From Flavobacterium sp. I-STPP5a (GTDB lineage: Bacteria; Bacteroidota; Bacteroidia; Flavobacteriales; Flavobacteriaceae), in NCBI RefSeq assembly GCF_009764685.1, contig NZ_VHLM01000041.1:1-38546 (forward strand): DNA of 38,546 bases, written 5' to 3'. The position numbers and the translations under genes are program-made. Shown here piece after piece: positions 31,805 through 38,546 of this stretch; within the stretch, counting starts at the first letter, position 1; each line of letters begins with the position of its first letter. Under the pieces are notes generated by a model that made no database searches, had not been told where the DNA came from, and saw only the letters and a program-made list of their open reading frames with translations.

Positions 31805-33904
31805 ATGAAAAAAATCATATTCTTTTTTACACTATTGGTACTTGAGTTTGGCTATGCTCAAAGTATTCAATCCCCATCGGGAGAAATAGCCGTAAATTTT
31901 AAGCTAGCTCCTAATGGTCAACCCAGCTATTCTGTAAATTACAAAAATAAGCTGGCGATTTTAGAAAGTGCTTTAGGTATCAAATTAAAAGAGAAACCAG
32001 CTTTAGATGCTAATTTTGATATTCTGGATTCAAAAACTTCCAGCTTTAATGAATCTTGGAAAACGGTTTTAGGAGAGCAGTCGAGTATTAAAAATCAATA
32101 TAATGAACTTACTCTTTCGCTCCTTAATAAGGAAACGAAGGTAAAAATGAATATCATTTTTAGAGTTTTTGATGAAGGTGTCGCTTTTAGATATGATTTC
32201 CCAAAACAAGCGGCGCTGAATTATTTCATCATTTCTGATGAGGTTACCCAATTTAATCTTACCGAAAACAATAAAGTTTTTTGGATTCCAGGTGATTTTG
32301 ACAGCAATGAATACGAATACAACGAAACGAAATTTTCTGAAATTGATAATTCCAAAATCAATTTGAACAACGGTATTGGAGTAAAATCCATTCCAGGGAA
32401 ATATATGGTTCAAACACCTTTGATGATGAAAGCACCATCAGGTTTTTATCTCAACATTTTTGAAGCGGCTGTGGTCAATTATCCAGTAATGCACTTGAAT
32501 GCTGATGTGACCAATTATAAATTAAAAGCCGAATTAGTTCCAAATGCCATTGGTGACAAAGCCTACTTGCAAACGCCTTGTGTTTCGCCTTGGAGAACCA
32601 TCATGATTAGTGATGATGCCAGAGATATTGTGGCTTCCAAAATGATTTTAAACCTGAATGAACCTTCAAAAATTGAGGACACTTCTTGGATAAAACCCAT
32701 GAAATATGTTGGAATTTGGTGGGAAATGCACGTAGGGAAATCTACTTGGGATTATGCAGGTTCTCAAAATGCCACTAATTTTGCGGATGCGCCAAAAGCC
32801 TCAGGGAAACACGGAGCCACTACCGAAAATACGAAACGTTACATTGATTTTGCTGCTAAAAATGGTTTTGATGGCGTTCTTGTTGAGGGTTGGAATGTAG
32901 GTTGGGAAGATTGGAATGGCAACTGGAAAGAGGAAGTTTTTGACTTTACAACGCCATATCCAGATTTTGATATCGCAGCACTTTCGGCTTACGCAAAAGA
33001 AAAAAATGTCAAAATGATCATGCATCATGAAACATCGGGTTCTGTCAGTAATTATGAAAGACACTTGGATCGCGCTTTTGATTTGATGAAAAAATACGAT
33101 TATCCAGTAGTAAAATCGGGTTATGTAGGTAAAATTATTCCGCGTGGTGAATTTCATGACGGGCAATCCATGGTAAACCATTTTAATTTCGTTGCAAAGC
33201 GCGCTGCCGATAACAAGATTATGGTAAACTCTCATGAATCGTCAAGACCAACTGGTTTTGGAAGAACGTATCCGAACTATATCGCTGCCGAAGCGGCTCG
33301 TGGAAATGAATTCAATGCTTGGAGCGCAGGAAACCCACCTGCACACGAAACTATTTTGCCATTTACCAGACTATTAGGAGGACCTATGGATTATACGCCA
33401 GGAATATTCGAAATCAAGATGAGTTATTACGATAAAAATAAAACGGAGCAGGTTCACACCACTTTAGCCAAACAACTTGCTTTGTACGTAACCATGTATT
33501 CTCCGTTACAAATGGCTGCTGATTTATTAGAAAATTACGAAAAATATCCGGATGCTTTTCAGTTTATCAAAGATGTTGAAACAGATTGGGATAATAGTAT
33601 TTATTTAGAGGCGGAACCTGGAGATTACGTAACGGTAGCTAGAAAAACCAAAGGAAAGGAAACGTGGTTTTTAGGAGCCATCACGGATGAAAATGCAAGA
33701 ACTTCAGAAGTGAAATTGGATTTTCTTACTCCAAGTAAAAAGTACAAAGCAACTGTATATGCCGATGCAGCGAATGCAGACTGGAAAAACAATCCAATTG
33801 CCTATCAAGTAAAAACAATGACGGTCACTAGTAAATCAAAACTAAAATTAATCTTGGCAGCGGGCGGAGGTACAGCTGTTAGTTTTGAGCCATTAGAAAA
33901 ATAG
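31805..33904 (+). CDS. Glycoside hydrolase family 97, alpha-glucosidase-like
   Basis: A 699-aa periplasmic enzyme with a signal peptide (ends FGYAQ, ~19). Domain order: GH97_N beta-sandwich (~22-285; IQSPSGEIAVNFKLAPNGQP, GVAFRYDFP), the (beta/alpha)8 catalytic domain (~290-580; WWEMHVGKSTWDYAG, GFDGVLVEGWNVGWEDW, IMHHETSG, VNSHESSRPTG, NEFNAW) and GH97_C (~600-697; LGAITDENARTSEVKLDFL). In SusB of Bacteroides thetaiotaomicron, glutamates act as catalytic bases in the inverting subgroup. The Glu residues at HHETSG and HESSR fit that subgroup rather than the Asp-using retaining alpha-galactosidases; this is inferred from memory of the family. No SusC/D pair is adjacent, so it is an isolated gene. 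Confidence 0.92.
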   Translation: MKKIIFFFTLLVLEFGYAQSIQSPSGEIAVNFKLAPNGQPSYSVNYKNKLAILESALGIKLKEKPALDANFDILDSKTSSFNESWKTVLGEQSSIKNQYNELTLSLLNKETKVKMNIIFRVFDEGVAFRYDFPKQAALNYFIISDEVTQFNLTENNKVFWIPGDFDSNEYEYNETKFSEIDNSKINLNNGIGVKSIPGKYMVQTPLMMKAPSGFYLNIFEAAVVNYPVMHLNADVTNYKLKAELVPNAIGDKAYLQTPCVSPWRTIMISDDARDIVASKMILNLNEPSKIEDTSWIKPMKYVGIWWEMHVGKSTWDYAGSQNATNFADAPKASGKHGATTENTKRYIDFAAKNGFDGVLVEGWNVGWEDWNGNWKEEVFDFTTPYPDFDIAALSAYAKEKNVKMIMHHETSGSVSNYERHLDRAFDLMKKYDYPVVKSGYVGKIIPRGEFHDGQSMVNHFNFVAKRAADNKIMVNSHESSRPTGFGRTYPNYIAAEAARGNEFNAWSAGNPPAHETILPFTRLLGGPMDYTPGIFEIKMSYYDKNKTEQVHTTLAKQLALYVTMYSPLQMAADLLENYEKYPDAFQFIKDVETDWDNSIYLEAEPGDYVTVARKTKGKETWFLGAITDENARTSEVKLDFLTPSKKYKATVYADAANADWKNNPIAYQVKTMTVTSKSKLKLILAAGGGTAVSFEPLEK

Positions 33905-33970
33905 TTGCAATAGATGCGATCAAATAATGGAATTAGTTACTAGTTAATTGCAATCATGCCATGTATTATA

Positions 33971-34885
33971 ATGAAAGACTACTTTATTTTACGTTTTAGA
34001 ATGTTTAACAGACAGTTAACCGAGTGGGGAATAGAACCAATAATAGGTTATCTGGTAGGTTTTTGTGTATTTGTATTTTCATCAAATAAATTATTTGAAA
34101 AAACGCAATATGCTGACTATATCTTTATGGTAATTTCTTTAGGTGTGATAGTAAGTTTATATGAAATACGTAAAGATGAATTTTTAAAGCTTCATTTCTC
34201 AAGAGTTGAATATTTCAAAATAAGAATCCTCGAAAACTTAATTATTTCTAGTGCATTCATAATTTTTTTATGTTATCAAGAAAAATATTTTAACGCTGTT
34301 ATTCTTCTTATTACAGTTTGTTTTTTTTCGCTAATGAGTTTTAAAACCAAAGCTAATTTTGCGTTTCCAACTCCTTTTTACAAATATCCATTTGAGTTTG
34401 CTGTTGGTTTTAGAACAAATTATTACATCTTCATATTCGCATATTTTTTGACATTTATGGCTATTAGTGTGCATAATTTTAATTTAGGAATTTTTTCACT
34501 CATTGTGGTTATGTTATCCTGTTTAAACTATTACACAACTACTGAAGATAAATTTTATGTTTGGATTTTTTCTAAGTCTCCAAAAGATTTTATCAGATAC
34601 AAGTTCAAGATCATTTTACTTTATGCAACAATTTTATGTTTGCCAATAATTATAGGTTTATCAGTGTTCTTCTATTCTGATATTGAAATAATTTTAGTTT
34701 TTCAATTTTTAGGATACCTGTTTATCTTAACAGCTATGTTAGCAAAGTACTCCATTTTCCCAGATAAATTAAATATCAGATATGGAATTGTATTTGGACT
34801 AACTTTATGGCTTCCACCATTGTTATTGTTTATTATTCCCTATTTATACATGCAGTCACTTAAAAAATTAAAAGAGATATTATAA
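33971..34885 (+). CDS. ABC-2-like permease subunit
   Basis: A very hydrophobic ~304-aa protein with about 8-10 transmembrane segments and no signal peptide. I see segments around IGYLVGFCVFVFSS, ADYIFMVISLGVIVSLY, LIISSAFIIFLCY, AVILLITVCFFSLMSF and several C-terminal ones. I assign it as the membrane subunit of an exporter because its stop overlaps the start of the ATPase gene (TAATG at 34885), not because of a recognised motif. The ATG at 33971 is preferred (MKDYFILRFRMFNRQL is a typical start for such permeases). An ATG 15 nt upstream at 33956 is possible. The substrate is unknown. Confidence 0.75.
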   Translation: MKDYFILRFRMFNRQLTEWGIEPIIGYLVGFCVFVFSSNKLFEKTQYADYIFMVISLGVIVSLYEIRKDEFLKLHFSRVEYFKIRILENLIISSAFIIFLCYQEKYFNAVILLITVCFFSLMSFKTKANFAFPTPFYKYPFEFAVGFRTNYYIFIFAYFLTFMAISVHNFNLGIFSLIVVMLSCLNYYTTTEDKFYVWIFSKSPKDFIRYKFKIILLYATILCLPIIIGLSVFFYSDIEIILVFQFLGYLFILTAMLAKYSIFPDKLNIRYGIVFGLTLWLPPLLLFIIPYLYMQSLKKLKEIL

Positions 34886-35565
34886 TGATTAGTATTGAAA
34901 ATTTGTCAAAATCATACGGATCTAAAATAGTTTTAGAAAACATTAATTTAAATTTTTTGAAAGGCAAAGTGTATGGAATAGTCGGAGAAAATGGGGCAGG
35001 AAAAACAACCTTATTTAACTGTATTGCTGGATTAGAAAAGCATGAAGGAATAGTGAAATATGAATTTGGAGTGCTAAAAAATTACTTAGGATATTTACAA
35101 ACAGAACCGTACTTTTTTCCAAAAATAACCGGAAATGAGTACATTAAGTTATTATGCAATGCTAGAAATATTTCGATTACTGATTTGGGTGAAAGAAATA
35201 TTTTTGAATTACCACTACATGAATATGCTGTTAAATATTCAACAGGAATGAAAAAAAAACTGGCGTTAACTGCTTTATTATTGCAAGAAAACAAAGTAAT
35301 TATTTTAGACGAACCCTTTAACGGGGTTGATATTCAAAGTAATATAATCATAATCGAAATAATTCAAAAACTCAAAGAAATGGGGAAATCAATTATTATA
35401 TCGTCTCATATTTTCTCGACTTTAAGTGATACTTGCGATGAAATAATGCTTTTAAAAAATGGAAGTATTAGTAAAAGCGTTTTGAAAGAAGAATTTAGCA
35501 TTTTAGAAAATGAGATGAAAGTATTTACAATTGGTAATAAAATGGAGCGATTGAATTTAAAATAA
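34885..35565 (+). CDS. ABC transporter ATP-binding protein
   Basis: A 226-aa single nucleotide-binding domain. Walker A is GENGAGKTTL (~34-43). The Q-loop is in YLQTEPYFFP. The signature is YSTGMKKKLAL, degenerate in its first positions relative to LSGGQ. Walker B is KVIILDEPFNGVD, with a switch His in IIISSHIF. It is short and lacks a long C-terminal regulatory region, as in ABC-2 exporters. It is translationally coupled to the preceding permease by a 1-nt overlap. A two-gene exporter of this layout often handles peptides or lipids, but nothing here identifies the cargo. The 250 nt that follow, 35566-35816, hold no gene. Confidence 0.92.
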   Translation: MISIENLSKSYGSKIVLENINLNFLKGKVYGIVGENGAGKTTLFNCIAGLEKHEGIVKYEFGVLKNYLGYLQTEPYFFPKITGNEYIKLLCNARNISITDLGERNIFELPLHEYAVKYSTGMKKKLALTALLLQENKVIILDEPFNGVDIQSNIIIIEIIQKLKEMGKSIIISSHIFSTLSDTCDEIMLLKNGSISKSVLKEEFSILENEMKVFTIGNKMERLNLK

Positions 35566-35816
35566 TCATCTTCTGAGGTTTTGTTAAATGCGAATTATAA
35601 AATTGATGCATGAGAAATATCTATGAATTCGATATCCCACTGTTCCAATGAAAATTATTAAAAAAAATACATGAATAATTACTAAACAAATAATTGTAAA
35701 ACAACTTAAAATTTAATTTTAAATTACTCTTATATTATTCGTTTGGAATTACGAAATTGCAACAAAAACCAAAACCTAAATTATAAATAAGAATTCTTAG
35801 AAAGTCTAAATTCACT

Positions 35817-37196
35817 ATGAAAAAATCAATTGTTGTTGCGTCACTTTTTATGGCTACGTGTAGCCTCTTTGCACAATCAAAAGAAGAACAAACCTTAAAA
35901 GACATATACAAATCATCCCTAACTAATGCCAAATGTTACCCTTGGTTGGATCACTTGTCAAATGCTATTGGATCCCGATTATCAGGTTCAGCAGGAGCTG
36001 AGAAAGCAGTTTTATATACTAAAGCGCAATTAGAAACATTAGGATTAGATAAAGTGTACCTTCAAGAAGTAATGGTGCCAAAATGGGTAAGAGGTGAAAA
36101 AGAAATAGGCTATTTACAACTTGGGAAACAAAAAATAAGTTTTCCAATTTGTGCCTTGGGAGGTTCATTAGCAACTCCAAAAAAAGGACTGCAAGCCACC
36201 GTTATTGAGGTGAAAAGCTTAGAAGAGCTTGCAACACTTGGCGAAGCGAAAGTAAAAGGAAAAATTATTTTTTTTAATAGACCCATGAATCCTGAGTTTG
36301 TAGAGACTTTTAAAGCATACAGTGGTTGTGTAGACCAAAGATCATCTGGTGCTAGAGAGGCTGGAAAGCTGGGTGCTTTGGCAGTAATTGTGAGATCTAT
36401 GAACTTACGTTTAGACGATTTACCGCATACCGGCGCTACTAATTACGGAGATATTGCCAAGGAACAACGAATCCCTGCTGCTGCAATAAGTACAAACGGA
36501 GCCGAACTTTTAAGTAAAAGTTTAAAAACCAATCCGAATGCTAGTTTTTATTTGAAACAATCCTGTGAAACTTTTGATGATGTGCTGTCCTATAATGTGG
36601 TAGGCGAGATGACAGGTACAGAACATCCAGAGCAAATTATGGTTGTAGGTGGGCATCTTGATTCTTGGGATCTTGGAGACGGTTCTCATGACGATGGTGC
36701 AGGTTGTGTGCAAAGTATGGAAGTATTGAATATCTTCAAAAATATTGGATATAAACCAAAACATACCTTGCGAGTAGTTTTATTTATGAACGAAGAAAAC
36801 GGTGTTAAAGGCGGTAAGGAATATGAAATTCAATCTAGTAAAAACAAGGAAAATCATATTTTTGCTTTAGAAAGTGATTCGGGTGGATTTTCTCCAAGAG
36901 GTTTCTCAATTGATGCCGATGAGGTTAACTTTAATCAGATAAAAAGTTGGGGATCTTTATTTGAACCTTTTTTAATACATAAGTTCGTCAAAGGTCATTC
37001 TGGTGTTGACATAGGTCCATTGCAATCAAAACACATTGTAAAAGTAGGGTTACAGCCAGATTCACAACGTTATTTTGACCATCATCATGCGTCGAATGAT
37101 ACTTTTGATGCAGTTCATAAAAGAGAATTAGAACTAGGAGCTGCCGCTATGGCTTCACTGGTATATTTGATGGATCAAAACGGAATAGCTAAATAA
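35817..37196 (+). CDS. M28 family zinc aminopeptidase/carboxypeptidase-Q-like, exported
   Basis: A 459-aa protein with a signal peptide (ends CSLFAQ, ~20). The N-terminal part (~25-110) contains LDHLSNAIGSRLSGSAGAEK. A protease-associated (PA) insert lies at ~120-250 (ATVIEVKSLEEL, GKIIFFNRPMNPEF, IPAAAISTNGAELLSK). The M28 dizinc domain is at ~255-455. Its metal ligands sit in VGGHLDSWDLGDGSHDDGAG (His, Asp), the Glu pair in FMNEENGVKGG, Asp in LESDSGGFSP, and the last His in FDHHHASNDTFD. This layout is that of carboxypeptidase Q-like dipeptidases of Bacteroidetes. It is probably periplasmic peptide salvage. A GC-rich long hairpin follows the stop. Confidence 0.93.
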   Translation: MKKSIVVASLFMATCSLFAQSKEEQTLKDIYKSSLTNAKCYPWLDHLSNAIGSRLSGSAGAEKAVLYTKAQLETLGLDKVYLQEVMVPKWVRGEKEIGYLQLGKQKISFPICALGGSLATPKKGLQATVIEVKSLEELATLGEAKVKGKIIFFNRPMNPEFVETFKAYSGCVDQRSSGAREAGKLGALAVIVRSMNLRLDDLPHTGATNYGDIAKEQRIPAAAISTNGAELLSKSLKTNPNASFYLKQSCETFDDVLSYNVVGEMTGTEHPEQIMVVGGHLDSWDLGDGSHDDGAGCVQSMEVLNIFKNIGYKPKHTLRVVLFMNEENGVKGGKEYEIQSSKNKENHIFALESDSGGFSPRGFSIDADEVNFNQIKSWGSLFEPFLIHKFVKGHSGVDIGPLQSKHIVKVGLQPDSQRYFDHHHASNDTFDAVHKRELELGAAAMASLVYLMDQNGIAK

Positions 37197-37208
37197 ATAC
37201 AATCTTTG

Positions 37209-37266
37209 TGAAGGCGCCCATTTATTTTTTCAATATTTGAATGAAATTATAAATGTGGCGCCTTCA
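37209..37266. terminator. Long hairpin after the M28 gene
   Basis: TGAAGGCGCC-CATTTAT on the left (37209-37225) pairs with ATAAATG-TGGCGCCTTCA on the right (37249-37266) with a 1-nt bulge, enclosing a T-rich loop of about 23 nt. This is the most GC-rich short stem in the window. No T-tract follows directly, so it could be a terminator, a 3'-end stabiliser, or a leftover of the decayed gene that it overlaps on the minus strand. Confidence 0.5.
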
Positions 37267-37535
37267 TTAATTTTACTTTCTGCTGCAATTCTTTCCTCTA
37301 AATAAGTTATTGAATTGTAAACTAGAGAAAATCCTGTTTTATTACCATCTTGAAGATCTGCTGTTTTGTAAAACTACCAATTGGTCTTGAATATATTTTC
37401 TCTTCTTGAGCACCTAATCATTTTGAAAACTGCATGATTTATTCTTTTGAAATAGACATCAAAACCAGTCATACCTATGAGATCAGCTGAGACATCACAA
37501 TGATAGTTGCTGCTTGTAGAGACTTCATTTATATT
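37230..37535 (-). pseudogene. Decayed reverse-strand coding remnant of unknown family
   Basis: Reverse-strand translation in three successive frames gives a coherent protein-like text: SSNYHCDVSADLIGMTGFDV then YFKRINHAVFKMI, then GAQEEKIYSRPIGSFTK. It continues ADLQDGNKTGFSLVYNSITY then LEERIAAESKINEGATFI and ISFKY, with a stop at 37232-37230. At least two frameshifts separate the pieces, so it is not functional. I cannot name the family; the final strand ending in aromatic residues could come from a beta-rich or barrel protein. It occupies most of the 37197-37591 gap and borders the IS3-type element, whose insertion may have removed its 5' part. Confidence 0.5.
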
Positions 37536-37591
37536 TTAGCCCCTTAATAGTTCGGAGTGATATTTTAAATTTCAAATAGTACATTTGATAT

Positions 37592-37903
37592 ATGAAATAC
37601 AAGAAATGGAGTTTAGAAGAAAAGCTAGAAATCCTATCCTTTTCAGAAGAATTAGGAGTTGTTGAAACGTGCCGTAAATACAGCGTTAGCACTGGCACTT
37701 TGTATAGCTGGAAGAAGAAACACGAGAAGCAGGGAGAAGCTGGTTTAAAAGTAACTTATGACACTAGTAGTAAAGAGCTAAAGCAAGCTGAGGAAGAAAA
37801 CAGAATTCTACGCAAATTATTAGCTAACAAGGAAATCGAATTAGAAATTGGGCGTGAACTTTTAAAAAAAAAGTTTGGGACATCCGATCCAAGAAAGATT
37901 TAG
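37592..37903 (+). CDS. IS3-family transposase OrfA
   Basis: A 103-aa HTH protein: KKWSLEEKLEILSFSEELGV, then a recognition helix region CRKYSVSTGTLYSWKKKHEK, then a leucine-zipper-like segment (LKQAEEENRILRKLLANKEI). It binds the IS ends and is the N-terminal part of the OrfAB fusion. Codon 91 onward contains TTA AAA AAA AAG, giving the slippery heptamer A AAA AAG (37867-37873) for -1 frameshifting into OrfB, the standard IS3 arrangement. The left inverted repeat should lie between about 37500 and 37580, but I could not delimit it. Confidence 0.92.
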   Translation: MKYKKWSLEEKLEILSFSEELGVVETCRKYSVSTGTLYSWKKKHEKQGEAGLKVTYDTSSKELKQAEEENRILRKLLANKEIELEIGRELLKKKFGTSDPRKI

Positions 37904-38546
37904 TAGATAGTATTTATAGTAAACATAAGATTAGTAAAACCAAAATTATTACTATAGTAGGAATGGTTCAAAGTAGTTATTACCGAAGACCAAGCTCAAA
38001 TAAAAAAGGTATTAAACCTAGTGAATTTACTTTTAATAAATCTAAAGGATATGTAAGTCAAGACGCGGTTATTAAATCGATTAAAGGCATTTTAAGTAAT
38101 GAGTTTATTGACTGCGGTTACCGTTTAATGACTTCGTATTTACAACGAGAGGGTTATTTAATTAATCATAAAAAGTTGTACCGAATTATGAGAGAAGAGG
38201 GTTTGTTGAAACTAGAAAACAGAATAAAAAGGAGTGGTTCTGGTCGTAAATTTGTAAAGTATAGAAAAGTAAACACCACTAAACCTTTTGAATGTTTAGA
38301 AATGGATATTAAGATGGTTTGGATCCCAAACGTAGGTAAAAATGCTTATTTACTATCCATAATAGACGTTCATACTCGCAGAATATTAAAAGATTTTTTC
38401 TCTTTTTCTATAAAACAAGACAAAGTAATCGCTTTTCTTTCAGATTTATTTTTGGAATACCAATACCCTGAAAGTGTTGTGATAAGAAGTGATAATGGAA
38501 GTCAGTTTATTGCCAAAAGTGTTCGAGAATACCTTGGACTCATAGG
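37870..38546 (+). CDS. IS3-family transposase OrfB (partial, runs off the window)
   Basis: Reading in the -1 frame relative to OrfA gives KVWDIRSKKDLVDSIYSKHK, then an HTH_21-like block (GYRLMTSYLQREGYLINHKK, LYRIMREEGL). The rve/DDE integrase core begins with CLEMDIKMVW (first catalytic Asp), followed by YLLSIIDVHTRRILKDFFS and VVIRSDNGSQFIAKSVREYL (second Asp). The catalytic Glu and the right end lie beyond the window. No stop interrupts the 225 visible codons, so the element may be intact and active. It is normally made as an OrfAB fusion through the slippery site at 37867-37873. Confidence 0.92.

Larger units (their letters stand above)
37592..38546 (+). mobile_element. IS3-family insertion sequence, 5' part
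   Basis: Overlapping orfA/orfB with a programmed -1 frameshift site define the element. It is truncated by the window edge. The upstream boundary is somewhere in 37500-37591, and the remnant gene at 37230-37535 abuts it. Unlike the ancient ISAon1-type remnant at 9.9-10.6 kb, the reading frames here are clean, so this is a much more recent arrival. Confidence 0.88.

Noticed and set aside
32801..33235. Minus-strand open frame of 144 codons inside the GH97 gene
   Set aside because: It is a shadow of a conserved catalytic domain on the other strand. It is Cys/Phe/Ile-rich with no promoter or family.

Overview
The window is an AT-rich chromosomal segment from a member of Flavobacteriaceae, most likely Flavobacterium or a close relative. 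The protein families point there (Pta/AckA, GH97, DUF5117-type zincin, DUF5723, PepT, SatD/DUF3307, proteorhodopsin with Blh). So do the many start-proximal promoters with the Bacteroidetes -7 box TAnnTTTG, the near absence of Shine-Dalgarno sequences, and the IS remnants of the ISAon1 type. Most of it is ordinary housekeeping and accessory chromosome. I see no CRISPR array, prophage, toxin-antitoxin pair or defence island.

Layout. 1-5.9 kb: peptidase T, a secreted coiled-coil gene broken by a homopolymer frameshift, pyrD, a tail-to-tail DUF3307/SatD pair, and an HMG-CoA lyase whose start nearly coincides with its promoter. 5.9-9.6 kb: a lipoprotein/DUF5723 outer-membrane pair and guaB. 9.6-10.8 kb: no intact gene, but a heavily decayed ISAon1-type transposase and a tRNA-Tyr. 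10.9-13.9 kb: a TlpA-like thioredoxin lipoprotein interrupted by an in-frame TGA, a J-domain/KTSC protein and two small hypotheticals. 13.9-17.1 kb: a CHASE-PAS histidine kinase overlapping a stand-alone response regulator. 17.3-18.2 kb: a small Lys-rich gene with an in-frame TAA, a 76-aa hypothetical and a YchJ-like protein.

18.4-22.2 kb: dnaK, with a striking TGTCA/TGACA array and a sigma54-like element upstream, then a two-gene light-harvesting cassette. The carotenoid-cleaving Blh is divergent from a green-type proton-pumping proteorhodopsin, so one region supplies both the retinal-making enzyme and the opsin. 22.7-30.1 kb: a large periplasmic zincin, CorA, and pta-ackA (acetate overflow/ATP generation). 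30.1-37.2 kb: an S41 peptidase, a GH97 alpha-glucosidase-like enzyme, an ABC permease/ATPase pair and an M28 peptidase. 37.2-38.5 kb: a decayed reverse-strand coding remnant and the 5' part of an IS3-family element with a canonical A AAA AAG slippage site, cut by the window edge.

A recurring theme is gene decay. Three otherwise plausible genes each carry one disabling change (+1 in a 9-A tract, TGA, TAA), and at least two intergenic stretches hold multi-frameshift remnants. Either this lineage is accumulating pseudogenes or the sequence holds point errors; the sequence alone cannot separate these.
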